Assembly: GCA_958450365.1 (NCBI GenBank)
Contig: CAUEEP010000925.1
Span: 744,001-808,000 of the forward strand
Length of the DNA stretch: 64,000 nucleotides
Origin: Mesorhabditis belari
Taxonomy: Eukaryota > Nematoda > Chromadorea > Rhabditida > Rhabditidae
Direction: 5' to 3'
The position numbers and the translations under genes were made by a program. A model generated the notes under the pieces. That model did no database searches. It was not told where the DNA came from and was given only the letters and a program-made list of their open reading frames with translations. Shown here piece after piece: positions 44,507-56,300 of the stretch (position 1 is the stretch's first letter; each line of letters opens with the position of its first letter).

Positions 44507-44778
44507 AAGCTTTTTTTGTTTTTTGTCGTTTGTTGAAAACCTTAAAGCTTTCTTGTGAAAAATAAAGTATTTAGAAAAAATAAGTTTCTTTCACCTTTTG
44601 GGCAAATATCCAAATTTGTGTATTTGTTATTATTTGCTAAAGTAACATGTCCAAACTGCTAACAATAGCTCTTTTAAGCATAGTAAAGTAACCATGTCTT
44701 ATGAAGATAAGAAAACCTAATTGTAAACAAAGATATTCCGTATAAATATAATTATAGCTTTGTTTTAATCGGTTTAGA

Positions 44779-46981
44779 ATGAATTTGCAAAGAGATTTCA
44801 CTCGGCTATTTGCAAACGACGACTACCAAAGAGAGGAACTTGGCACCGGAGGTCTAGCTGTTGTCAACAAGCTTTGGCACTACCCGTAAACTTTTCAAAC
44901 CATAATCTCAAAAATCTTTTTCAAACATCTTTAAAAACCATTGATAGGTCAACTTTCATCGGCTTCTTTAGAGCTGCTGTTCTCAAATGTGCAAAGTATG
45001 AAGATGAATATGGAGGAGAGCTGGTTCAAAAAGTGAAAGACGAACGAAAAGAGAGGATCAAATGTGAGTCGGAGGCATTAAGAACCCTGCAACATCCGAA
45101 TATCGTCTCCCATCTCGGATTCTCCACTTGCAATGATGACTTTGCGTTTATCATGGAACATTGCGAACGTGGTGACCTGGCATCTTGTGCGTTTGTTTGG
45201 CGAATGTTTTGTGAGAATCTGAAGAGATGAAAAATCTTTTCAGTAAGAGACGACACACACGTCGCCTTTCCACTCCAAGTCGTCATTTTTTGGACTGTTG
45301 AGCTTTTCGATGCTCTTGCCTACCTCCATCATCGATATATTGTACACCGTGACGTCAAACCTAATAAGTTTGAGTTTTCTTAATGAGAAATTCAACAGAT
45401 TCTAGCATTTTGGTCACCAAGGTTTTCTCAGTAAAACTCGGCGATTTTGATTGCACCACAATTTCGGCGGGATTTTTGCGGAGAGCTGCGGTCGGGTCGG
45501 AAAGGTACAAAGCTCTGAATCAAGCCCAGGAAGAATCTCCACAAGTAAACTGCTTTAGTCTTTATACTCTAGCCAGCATTGCAGAATTCACCCAAAAATG
45601 ACGTCTACAGCATGGGGCTCGTTATTCGAGAACTCGTTCAAAAAAGGTTAATGAACCCATAAACTTTACTATTGGGTTGGGGAGAATGAGTCGGCGCCGA
45701 ACTTTAAAGGGACTTTTTGCACACATAAAGCCTTCTTTAAACATACGTTTGGCTTCATCAAAAGGATCCACTATTTCTCTACAAAATCACTTTTGAGAAA
45801 TTCCACAAAGCTTTTCTTTCGTGGAGTTTATGAACTTCCAGCTGGTTAAAATGGCAAAGAGTCCGACTCATCATTTGAACAGTTTCTTTCACATAAACCT
45901 TCTTTGGTGTTTATATAAAAAAGATAGAGCACATTCAATTACTTAAGTTGCCAAATTTGCAGGAAGATCCCACCAATGGTTTTTTCTAGATCACAGTTTG
46001 TAGTTTTTGTGAAAAAATGGCTTTTTCTTGAGCGGAGGCGCTGTTTGAATTTTCTTTTAAATGTCATTTTGCAGAGAATTAGTTAACCATTCTACTCATA
46101 TCAAACGCATATTATTTGACGAAGTCGAATAGAAGTTTTAGACATTTTTTTCATTTTCGGCGCCGACTCATTCTCCCCAACCCAATATTTAAGCGAAAGT
46201 TGCAGAAAATTTTGTGATAATCTTGACGATGCGGTAGTGCCCTATGAGCTAAACTACCTTGCCCTTCAACAACAAAAGCTGGAGATCTCCGAATTAGCTT
46301 TAAACCCCGAGCTGCGTGATCTTTTAGAGAGGCGGGTCCACAAATAAAAAATTTTACAGACAGTTCACTTTTATAAGTTTTGCTAAATTTTCAGATGTAT
46401 TCGATTTGAGAAAAAACAGCGGCTGATCTCGGCGTGGGTGAAAAGGAAACTATTGAAGTTGCAGGTAATTAAGAGCTTTTTAGAAATAAACTTTCACGAA
46501 ATAAATAAACTTTCAGGAAGTTTTCAACCAAGAAGACAATGTTTTGGTGGTTGATTCAAGATTAACGCAGCGAGTCTTGCCAACACATTTTTCAAGGCCA
46601 GCAATGACAAACGGGCACCCGCCTACAATTTACACAGTCGGAGAGGCCAACGACTTATGACATCTAGAAGTGGCTGCCATTCAAACTCATCTCGGTAATG
46701 CGAGAACGAACTACGAAGAGAAATTGAGAGTGTTGACGTCTGGAGAAACACAAACTTTTAATCTCAAGAAACCCGAAATCGAGAAAGGCAAACGATTAGA
46801 GCACTCGATCTTTCAAGGATTTGATTATCACCGAGGGAGGATCGTCGACCGAAGTGAAATCCCCAACGAAAGCATTGACGATCTCTACAAGGATTTCCTC
46901 GATTGGACAATCTATCAGCATCTCCACGAGAAAACCAACCACATTTTTCAAGCAGTCAGTGCTTCGAACGTTGACTGGTGA
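44779..46981 (+). CDS. B-type kinase with X N-terminal tail, second copy; in-frame TGA at 46658
   Basis: Exons: 44779-44885 (ELGTGGLAVVNKLW loop), 44972-45186 (AVLKCAKYED, ALRTLQHPNIVSHLGF, FIMEHCERGDL), 45244-45367 (HRDVKPNN), 45406-45544 (FSVKLGDFDCT), 45585-45646 (KNDVYSMGLVIREL), 46206-46331, 46395-46464 and 46517-46981. DFG is DFD, and the activation segment (VGSERYKALNQ) lacks a clear APE. The exon 46206-46331 needs a GC donor to stay in phase; otherwise it stops at 46347. After LLKLQEVFNQEDN the frame meets TGA at 46658-46660 but stays open to 46981, encoding GKRLEHSIFQGFDYHRG, homologous to the tail of the sister kinase. Either the gene ends at 46660 or the TGA is a nonsense change. 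ATG follows TTTAG by one base, a likely trans-splice acceptor. Confidence 0.7.
45672..46185. mobile_element. M1 mariner-type MITE inside a kinase intron
   Basis: 514 bp with TA on both sides. Left end TTGGGTTGGGGAGAATGAG with TCGGCGCCGA just inside; right end the complement TCATTCTCCCCAACCCAA. It lies between kinase exons 45585-45646 and 46206-46331 and so enlarges the intron without touching coding bases. Confidence 0.85.
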
Positions 46982-48689
46982 TTTGTAGAATAGTTTTGTC
47001 TTTGTCCTAACTGCCAAAGAAAATCCCTTCTTGCTTTGTGGTTATGTCAGTTATCGGTGGGATTTTTTTCTTGATTTTTGTATTTATTTTAGGTGAGATT
47101 TGCTAATAAATTTTTATGTGAAATGTATAAAAAACAGTTATTGAATGCATACTTCTTGAAGAAAATAAATAAAAACGATTCTTTACCTGTAAATGGCAAG
47201 TTTCTTTGGATTGTCAAATTATAAAAACACTATACGCTTAAATTTTGGAGTTTTAATGCTTATAGTTAAAAGTTTTGAGCCAAGATCATTTTTCCTCAAA
47301 AAAACTAAATTTTTACTGCAGGCTTGTATGAGGAGAGCCCATCTAAGGCCTCGGAGGATTTTTTTAACATGCAAAAACATCTTCTTTGGGTTAATTGAGT
47401 GTCCAGTAAAAAGCAAAATTAGATCTTAAAAAGCAAAAATGAAAATTTCGATTTGGAAAAAGTTAAAAAAAGAAAAAGGAAAAATTTAAAGCAAGAGATT
47501 GAATAGAGAAAACCACATAGAATAAAACTTGTCATTTACATTTTTCTTTTAAGCTTTTGTTTCCAAAACTTTGCTCCCACAATGAAATATGGCGGAAATT
47601 TAACACTGTATAACCAGTAAAATCGATTTTCAAAAAATTTGTCGGAGGTTTTGAAAAATTCTTTTAGTTTTGTATTCAGCACATTTTTCTGCCTCGAATG
47701 GCTATTGAAACGTAAAAATCCTCTAGGAAACGATTTTTTGCCTATATTTTGCGCGGATGTGGGCCGCCTCGCCTACAGATTCGGCAAGCCTCAACTTGTC
47801 TAAGAATTCGCAACCGCTTCGTCGGGCACGGCTTTCGTATCCGTGTTCTGCGTCACGGTTGGTGAATTGGTGAGCACACCAACACGCTAGTCACAAAAAT
47901 TGCTCAAATCCCTGGACGTCTCCCGTGAAACTGAGTGAGGACTCACATGACCTCCAGGCGTCCCCGGAGGCCAAAGCCCAATGACGAAACAGCGGGCGGG
48001 GGTCAAGGCTAATTGTAAAGGCCAAAACTGTAAGATGGTTTGGGGAATTGTATGGGAACCGGGAAAGCAAACTTCGTTTCCTGGACCTGGTCGGGTCAAA
48101 AGTGGACCCGACCCGACCCGAAAAATTCAATTTCCGGATTGACCTGACCCGCAATTTAAAGGGATTCAACCAGCAAAGTTGACATTTAAAAGTAAACCAT
48201 AATCATGAAATTTGCATTTATAAGTAAGTAATACGCTTTTGAGTCTCGTCAAATATCACTAATGCTTGGCTGAATAGTTTTTCGACGTAAAGGAGCCTAT
48301 TTATTTTTGCATCGCACAAAATCATTACACTATTTCACCGCGACATGTTTGGATTTGTGTTGATTGTTTTTCTTTTCTAGTTTCTATTGTTATCTTTTGA
48401 TCTATGAAATATATTTTTTTTCTTTCGATGCCCGATGAATTCCGGAATTGAGGAGACTATAAACATTGATCCTCAGCCATTAAAGGACCGCAACCAAAAG
48501 GTTTTTTGTTTGCAAGACGATTTTAAGTATGATATATATTAGGTTGACTTTTAATAACATATAGTATTGGTACTTGTGGGGTCGGGGGGCACTATATTTT
48601 TTCCAAATCCACTTTTGCTCGGGTAGTTTTTGCGTAGATCACGAATTTCATAGTGGGAATTTGGAGAAATGCGTTTTAGATCGACTTTT
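46982..48689. other. Gene-poor stretch
   Basis: No supported gene. It contains a GC-rich patch around 48085-48150 with repeated GACCCGACCCG units and complementary CGGGTC, which may fold. Other ORFs lack motifs or splice context. Confidence 0.4.
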
Positions 48690-49060
48690 AAAGGCTTGAA
48701 GTCGCCGTTGTGGAAAAAAACACAAGACTTTAATCCAAAAGAGTCATTTTATCGATGACTTGGCGCAAGTCCCGGATCCCATTCACGAAAAACTGAGGAG
48801 TGGTGAAGGTGAAGTATGAGTTGAATGTTTTTATGAACTGAGCCTGATCATCGAACTTTTCTCGCTCCAAAAAAATGTTTCAAAGATCGAAGCAAAAAGT
48901 AATCTGATGGTGCTAGGTGAAACGAGTAAGGTGCGCGGGCCAACAATTTCCAGCCAAGCGCTTCGATTTCTTTTCTGAGTGACTTTTGCCGTGGCTTTGC
49001 GTTGTCGTGGAGGAATCGGAGCCAATACATAACAAAGAGAAATTCGCACAGAAAATTCCA
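48690..49060 (-). mobile_element. Mariner transposase relic (C-terminal half)
   Basis: The minus strand encodes LRFLHDNAKPRQKSLRKEIE then LGWKLLARAPYSFHLAPSDY and LLRSLKHFF. HDNA and APSDY carry the second and third catalytic Asp of mariner-type transposases. Later residues are frameshifted (REWDPGL region). No N-terminal half or terminal repeats are recognisable. Confidence 0.75.
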
Positions 49061-49079
49061 TTATTGTAGTAATCTTTTT

Positions 49080-49490
49080 AGCTACTAAAACTCAAAGGCT
49101 TTTTTCTATAAACCATCTCGGGAAATTTCATCATAAGATTGTGGCTTCATCTCGCTTTTTGTGCTAATTCTGCACATCAATCCAAAGCATTCCAACTAAT
49201 AAAACAATTTTAATGGCATCAATGGCATGTCTTATATACGGTCTAGATATTAACGTTGACATTCTAGCACACTTGAAGTCTATGTTTCGATTAGTAGCTT
49301 GATAGATTACGGCGTAAATTTGTTGCCGAAAGAATAAAACGTCTAATACATGACAGCTTCGCTGTGAAAAACATTTTTAGTTTTTTTTTGCTAGGGTTGA
49401 CTTTCCTTTCGAGTTCTTTTGGCCATATGAACAATATAAATATGCACCAACTTGAAAAAGATGCGCCTAAGAACAATTAAGCAGTATTGC
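49080..49490. repeat. Dispersed repeat R5 (copy 2)
   Basis: Same as 33270-33680 (AAAACGTCTAATACATGAC, GGCCATATGAACAATA). Adjoins the mariner relic as in the other copy. Confidence 0.55.
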
Positions 49491-49590
49491 AATTAAGTAG
49501 AAAATTTCAATGAATTGGAATAAAAAGTTTATGATAAAAATACAATAGCAAAAACACATCAAATCTCATTGCGTCTAGCAAATATCGCCA

Positions 49591-50060
49591 TTGTTCCCTC
49601 ATGAGGGAACAATGGCGGGCTTCTCCCCTCCATCCGTCAACTCCCTCTTCAATGTCCTCAATCCCTGCATTTCAATGGGCTTCTCCCCTCCATCTCCATC
49701 ATTGATCATTCGTTCTGTCTCCTCCATTCATCGCTCAACTCCTCCCGTCTTCAATTTGCTAATCGTGAGGACACATTCGTTTTGATCTTCGAAAACTACC
49801 CAGCTCTGGCGGTACTTTTTCACTGTCTACTTCGTGATCAAGTGTTGTAAACACATGCTTTCTGGCGTGCTCGAGTCGAAGAAATAAAAAAAAAACGAAG
49901 AAATCGGTGCACCAGAAAGGTTGTGTTTATTAGATTTGATCGCAAAGTATATTACAGATCTCAAAACGTGACCATAAGGAAAATCAGACCGTAAAGAAAA
50001 AGTACCGTTTTGAAGCCAAGTCTCCCAATTTTCACATTCAACTCCCGAAAAACAGCTCAG
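49591..50060. repeat. Dispersed foldback repeat M2 (copy 4)
   Basis: It contains GCTCAACTCCTCCCGTCTTCA, TTTTGATCTTCGAAAAC, GGTACTTTTTCACTGTC and TGATCGCAAAGTATATTACAG. The leading part (CATCTCCATCATTGATCAT) is shared with 26350-26440 and, in reverse, about 16160-16215. Confidence 0.55.
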
Positions 50061-50089
50061 CACTCAATTCTTCTCATATTTACCCATTT

Positions 50090-50500
50090 TTATGAATTCA
50101 CCGGTTCTCCTGTTATTGTCTCCTTCCATTTAAAGGTTTCCTTCTTTATTGGTACTCATTCTCTCTTTTCTCATCGTTGCTTGTACATTTGTGAATTTTG
50201 CAAATTCTTCTTTTTTTCTGCGTTTAGTAATAACATATAAATGAAGGTCATAAATTTATTTGACTATGGATGTGAATGAATATCTACAGAACAAAAAAGA
50301 AACAAGAATCCGTTTTATGGTGAGTTTTGGGAACATTTCCATGTTCCATTTGAATAAATCCTTGACTCATTCGAAGAAAAAGAGAAGAAGAAGTGGCAAA
50401 AAGACAGATAGAATTCAAAAATTGGACTAGTAAAATAAAAACTCTGGAAATTGGGAAGTCGGGAAGACAATGGTTAGGGTACAGAGCAATCAGCATTTTT
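50090..50500 (-). repeat. Downstream-flank repeat of the X gene at 50547
   Basis: Same family as 5460-6055 (TTATTTGACTATGGATG, ACTAGTAAAATAAAAACTC, GGGTACAGAGCAATCAGC). It lies at the 3' end of the minus-strand gene. Confidence 0.6.
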
Positions 50501-50546
50501 TCTTGGTCCTTCTATTTTAGTAACTTCTTTTGGTAACTTCTTTATT

Positions 50547-53500
50547 TTAAAATACTAAGTCTAGCTTCTGCTGTTGCTCAGCGAATGGGAAGCCGAATTC
50601 GGCAACTTTCTTAAAATCAAGCCATTTTGTTCTTAGATTCCCTTGATTATCAATCAAGCGAATGTAGGATATGCAAGGCTCACCCTTGATCAAAGCATAA
50701 ACCCTCTCATTGAGCTTCGACTCTTGCAAGTATTCTCTCAATACTCCAATCTCAATGTGATGAAGTTTCTTGTTGAAATCTAATCCAGGAATACTTTCCC
50801 CATTTTCATAATTATTTGGATGATCCAAGAGAATCAAAAATGGAATATCTAAGAGATTTTGACAGCAAAGAAATAGAACTGGTTGTTTCATGAAATCAAA
50901 AGTAAAACCTCTATTAGATCCTATACGATTCATGTAACTCTTCAGAACCGAAACCTCATCTTGTGTGATTTGACTACATACTGGAATGTGCAATTCTTTA
51001 GGTAAATCTGGCCATCCTCTCACTTTTCTAATCCCATCCATTTGACATTTCCCTAAATGATTCCTTTGACAAATTGGACGAGGAGGATTTCTTAATTGGA
51101 ATAGGTAGTGGGGGAAGGAATAGGGCTCAGAAGATCTTATAGGTGCAGAAGCTTCTACGAAAATATCAAATGGAACATTATTCTTATGGGACATGTGGTG
51201 GGCGAAGGAATAGGGCTCATAATCTGGCCAATAAGGTCTGGCCAATAAGATACGTCTTTTAGCTTCAGAAGATTTCTTGAGAAGGGATTCAATATTAAAT
51301 GGAACATTATTCTTCTCCAAATCTTCCATTGGAACCAGATATTTCAGGTTTAATTTTATGATACTTCCCATTCTTTTTTGTTGGTTTTTACATCCCTCAA
51401 TTATTTGTTCAAGAGGGATTTGTTCGTAATGGGAGAAATGAAGCATTTCATGTTTATTGTCTTCATTTTCAATTTCATAGCTCCAGATTCCAGCTCTTGG
51501 ATTGTCTACCCATTGTCCTGGTATTTCTTTCCGTAATTTGTCTTCACTTACAAACTGATTGTATGGTCTATGTCTCGGTCTCAATACAAACATGTCAGGC
51601 CGTTCTATATGAATCCATCCCTTACCATTCAATTGAGAAATAAAACGTCGAAAATAGAAATTTGTTGTGTATTTCTCTCTCTTGATTTCTTTCAAACGGT
51701 TAACAGATTTCTCACACATCCGCCAATTGTCAAAATTTGTAATCCAAAGCTCCTCGTGACTTTTAAGTTCTAAGAAAGCCGCGTTTTCTGCGCAGAGCTG
51801 TATTACAAAATCTCCCAAAACAAACAATTCAAATATTTCATAAATATCCTTTTCATGTAGATCTTCCTTCTCTCCTTCTATCCTCAATATTTCCCCAATC
51901 ACATAACGAGCCTCTTTGAATGTCTGAGTTTCTTCTTTTAATCTTGAAACAATATTTGGTGCTTCTTTGTAGAAATTGTCTCTTTCAGCGGAATTTAGTG
52001 TCCCGAGTTTATCTCGCATTATTCTGGTGATATTTTCGAAGCCCCAATTTCTATCTAGCTCGAATCTCTTTATATATCTTCTTTCCACAGATTCAACCAT
52101 AACCCATTCTGTTCTATCATCAAATCCAATTGGTTTCATCAGTTCTTTTTGGCTTTTATCTTCTGTGGGCATAAAAGGGAGTGAAGAGATGAATTGATTT
52201 GCCTAGGTTATTATATTTGAGAAGTTTTAAACTTCAAAAAAAGAAACCTACTCAACTATTCGGCTGGGAAGTATGCAACTTCGCGAATTCCCATTTACTC
52301 CTAGTTACTCATTTAAAATAACCTCCAAAATAGCTAGAATTTTCATGGTTTATGTAGAATTCTTAGGAATACCATCTCCGGACAAACATCTCCAAAATAA
52401 GTATTCTCTCAACGCATGCTGCCTAAACGCCCACTCTCTGGCATAGAGCCGGCTACGTTTGGTCCAATTACCCCAGTATGAAATGTATTTCTACAAACTA
52501 ACTCGCTTTTCCCGAGTATTGTTCTCCTTGTTTGAACCACGAAATTTCCCTCTACTCCTATTCACCTATTTTACCATTAAAATAGATAGAATGGAAACCA
52601 AAGATAGCTATGCCAGAGAGTGGGCGTTTAGGCTGTTTTCACTCAGAGAGCGTCTATTTTGAAGATGTTTGTCCGCAGGTCGGCGTGAAAATCATCACCA
52701 AGAAGTGCTTTTCTAATTCTTATAAACATGAATATGGTTGAAATTTTATAGCTAGCTGATTTCAAGTTCTCTATATATCTTTTGAAAGAAAGAATAACTT
52801 CTGTGATGGAACACGGATTTACATTGCACGGAAACATAACATCTTTAATGCGGCCGTTCTCAGTTATTTTACCACAAAAGTCTCTGAAACTTTGATACTT
52901 GGTAGTCCTAAGAATTCTACAAAAAGCATGAAAATTCTGTTCATCAGAATCGTAAAATAAGTGATAGGAAATTTGCGTACTTTTCCATACTTTCCAACTC
53001 AATATCATAGCAGACGAGAAATTCTACCTCTTTTGGAAAATCTTACTTTCTGCGTTTGAGCAAGGAAATCCAAAACTTCAGAAGCTGGTGGACGATGAAT
53101 ACGTTGAAAGTTAGTACATCTGATAAGTGAATTCGTCAAATATAAAAGAAAATCTTAAATCCAAACCTCAAGATGATTTTTTGAATTTCTGATTGACATT
53201 CAGGTGATTCGATTTCAGTAACACGTTTGAGTGCAATATCAAACAATAATTGCTCACGATCAAACCCTCCAGATATCTCATAGGTTGTGAAAATGGCTCT
53301 AAAACCAAACAATGTTGTTTCGAAGTTTTAGTTATATCTCAAAGGAGGTGACTATTTAAAGATGAATACCTCCTTTCGATGATTTCCCACATAACAAGTC
53401 CCAGACTGTAGACATCATTTCGATGGGAATTCTGGGATGACATGTCTTATCATTGGATAGAAAAGAATCTTAAACTAACCGACACATCAGCATCCTTTAT

Positions 53501-54233
53501 TCGTTCAAAAACATCCCGTTGTACCCCATCCTCTTTCATCTCAGGTGGACTCATATATCGTTGTGTTCCAGCGAATGTTCCCGTAACAGTTCCATCTCCG
53601 ACTACTTTCACCAATCCAAAGTCACCAATCTTCAGCTGGTATTCATTGGTCACAAAAATGCTATAAATGAATTGGACTTCGAGATTTATACCACTGAATA
53701 TTACTTGTCTGGTTTAATATCTCGATGTACCAATTTATGTTTCTGATACATGTGATCCAGGGCATCAAATAATTGGATTCCCCAGGTGAGAACAGTGTTC
53801 ATTGAATGCGTCATTGTTGGATCAAGAATCACTGAACTCTAAGATATAACAATACCAGTCCAATCCCAACCTCCCTTGAGTGATCCCTTCTGACAATATT
53901 CCATTACAATTCCCACTTTTATTCCTTCTTCTGTATATCGATACAATCGGACAACATTTGCATGAGAGATCTTCTTCAAAGCTTCACATTCATTTTTGAA
54001 GATCTTGAATTGTACAGCATTTCCACAAAACATATATTTGATGACAGCTGGGCTAAACAAAGAAACTTATGGTACAAAAGAACCTCTACAAAAGACTGAA
54101 TATTGGTCACAGCAGTGAATAGATCAAAAATAACCAACGGTTTGTGTCCACTCAGTTCATACACTTGCCCCATTGCTCCATTCCCAATATGGCGTTCAAC
54201 AAATGTTGTTGTCGTTTCTCTGGATGTTGTCAT
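50547..54233 (-). CDS. Intact A-type kinase-domain X fusion gene, 835 aa predicted
   Basis: Eight exons join in phase: 54139-54233, 53871-54052, 53705-53831, 53480-53660, 53370-53431, 53167-53298, 53047-53119 and 50547-52202. Residues 1-284 are a kinase with GNGAMGQV loop, VIK Lys36, HRDIKPDN (Asp130), KIGDFG (Asp148), GTQRYMSPPE and RPPASEVLDFL. All residues needed for catalysis are present, and unlike the sister at 6853-9912 the Glu of the APE-like site is kept. Domain X (285-835) has the helical N-terminal part, EIPGQWV, the cluster CQRNHLGKC, FLCCQNLLDIPFLILLDH and IRLIDNQGN. It is longer than other copies through an added EPYSFAHHM segment that partly repeats EPYSFPHYL. The start follows a CTTTAG acceptor-like site 25 bases upstream. 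This is the best candidate for a functional family member; its role is unknown. Confidence 0.87.
52258..53002. repeat. Long foldback element in the kinase-X intron of the 50547-54233 gene
   Basis: Ends are TTCGGCTGGGAAGTATG and CATACTTTCCAACTCAA with complementary arms. The nested pair ACGCCCACTCTCTGGCAT and its complement GCCAGAGAGTGGGCGTT is at 52429-52446 and 52610-52628. An SL1-like stretch lies between them near 52460-52480. Confidence 0.75.
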
Positions 54234-54369
54234 TTTTCACAGATAAGGCGTCAACCTAAAGCTTAATAATATAAAATATAAAAGAGGAGATGAAATGAAA
54301 ATTCGAAAAGCAGCTAGAAGGTGGGGCAAAAACATTTGCAAGAAAGGGATGTCTTAACCATTGTGTCTA

Positions 54370-55400
54370 GGATAAACACCCAATCCCTGAAGACTCAGCT
54401 CTGAACTGAGCTCTGCGAAACACCAAATCTAGTCACACTTATCATTTGGCAGAGTTTATTTACTTTTAAGTCCTTAAGTTAAGTTTTTAACTCAAGGACC
54501 TTACTAATGAAGACAAATCGAAGAGCCGTGGTTAAATAATCAGAACGTACAAAGAAAGAAAATTGAAGTTCAAGCTATATTGCTGAATAGGATTCGTCGA
54601 GCCAACAAAAAATTATTATTTGGCTGCGTTTGAAACGAGTCAAGGTCTTGAACAAGGAAGGCCTTATCTCTCGCTTTTATTCACACGCTAGATCAAATTG
54701 CCTGATTTGAGCTTGAATCTATCTTTCTGAAACTTTCTTTAGAAAAAAATATTATACAATATTATGTTGGAGAAGGTGACTGTACACAAAGAAATGGTAA
54801 CCTCTTTATTGGTTACGTTATCTCTATGTATTTGGTGGTTTTAGATAAGCTTTTGAGAGATAAGCCCTTCTATACTCAAATTATATCTTTTGTTGACTCG
54901 ACCAATTTTATTTTGAAATATAATTTGAAATTTAATTTAGGTTCTGTGTACATTCTCATTATTTAACCACAGCTCTTCGATGTGTCTTCAAGAGTAAGGG
55001 CTTAGACTTAAAAACCTAACTCGAAAACTTAATAGCAAATAAACTCTGCCAAATGATAAGTGTAACTAGATTTCGTGATTTGCAGAGCTCAGTTCAGAGC
55101 TGGATCTTCAAGGATCAGCTGTTTAGTCTAGACAAAACGGTTAGCTGGATGGAAAAATTGCTTATGAGAAGATAAAATTTAAATGTTCCGATCATCTGAC
55201 CAGCCAGATAAGGGTATATACAGGATGGCTAATAAGTAATGTCGCATGCTTGAACGTGTGTTACTTCTCGAGGTTACTTCCAAATCTCATGAGCAACCTG
55301 CTAACTGTGACAATAACTCTGGAAACTTTTATTGCAATTCTTGTGCTCTTCGAAAAAGGCACTTTGTCCAAGGTTAATTCTAAGCTTCTTATACAAGTGG
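54370..55400. repeat. Rearranged copies of dispersed repeat R2
   Basis: It contains CTCTGCCAAATGATAAGTGT, ATTTCGTGATTTGCAGAGC and ATACAGGATGGCTAATAAG as at 33790-34470, plus an inverted portion at 54370-54730. This suggests two R2 elements that inserted in opposite directions and then decayed. Confidence 0.55.
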
Positions 55401-55489
55401 AAATTTTATTTATTCAGCTAACTTTCTAATTTTTTCTAACTTTCCAAAATGTAGCCCTAATTGTTTTTTTGCTGAAAAAATTTGAAATC

Positions 55490-56300
55490 CTTAATATTTT
55501 TTGGAACGAACGCGCAAAATTACACCTAGAAACCTTCGATTTGAGTATTTATTCCTGTCTCAAAGTTCTAAAAAAGACCCAATTTCGCATTTACTTTGCT
55601 TAAAGCTGCTCATTTTTCGGTTCGGTTCATCCGAACCAAAAGACGGGTCTAGTGTGTTTCTTTCCATTGGGTTGGAGAGAATGAAATGGCGCCAAACTTT
55701 AAAGACACTTTTTGCATGCATAAAGCCTTGTTGAAATTTACGTTTTTTTTAATTGTTTAAATCTACCCATAGTGTATTTAGGATAAGCTAAGTTCGAACA
55801 TCTAACTCTGTGCTGTGTGTATCTGTGTGAGTGATTGAGCTTCCAACAAGAAAGTCGTGTTATAAAATGAAATATGTACACCAGTAAAGAGCCCAGTTTA
55901 AACTATCAAAATGGGCGTCGAGCACGGGCTTCCATTTATCGGCCAGCAGAAAGACTAAAAAGAACATATATAATAAAGCTGCGAATCAACATCTCAATAA
56001 CTCTACTAATCCCTAAAAACCTGCTACAATTAAAGCGGAACTAAGGCAGAAAGGGCTGAAGGCCTCCGAGTACCAGAAGAAAAAATGGGCAGAGTGCAAA
56101 TTTTATTCAACTCCACCCACCCAACCAGCGGTTAGAGTGCGTTCTTTTTTCGGCTTTGGATTTTTAGTTGATGATCCGAAAGTTCCTCACTTGGTTGTGT
56201 GTCATTGCGACTGCTTTATCCAACGCGCCAAATAAGTTTATGGAGTGAGCCAAATTTGTGGGAGGTTAGAGAGACATACAGTACGGGACAAGATTATCAC
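55490..56300. repeat. Repeat patchwork matching 4010-5000
   Basis: 55490-55640 matches 4485-4620, 55668-55745 matches the left end of MITE M1, and 56083-56300 matches 4013-4240. The order differs from the left end of the window, so this is a second, shuffled copy of the same set of elements. Confidence 0.55.
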
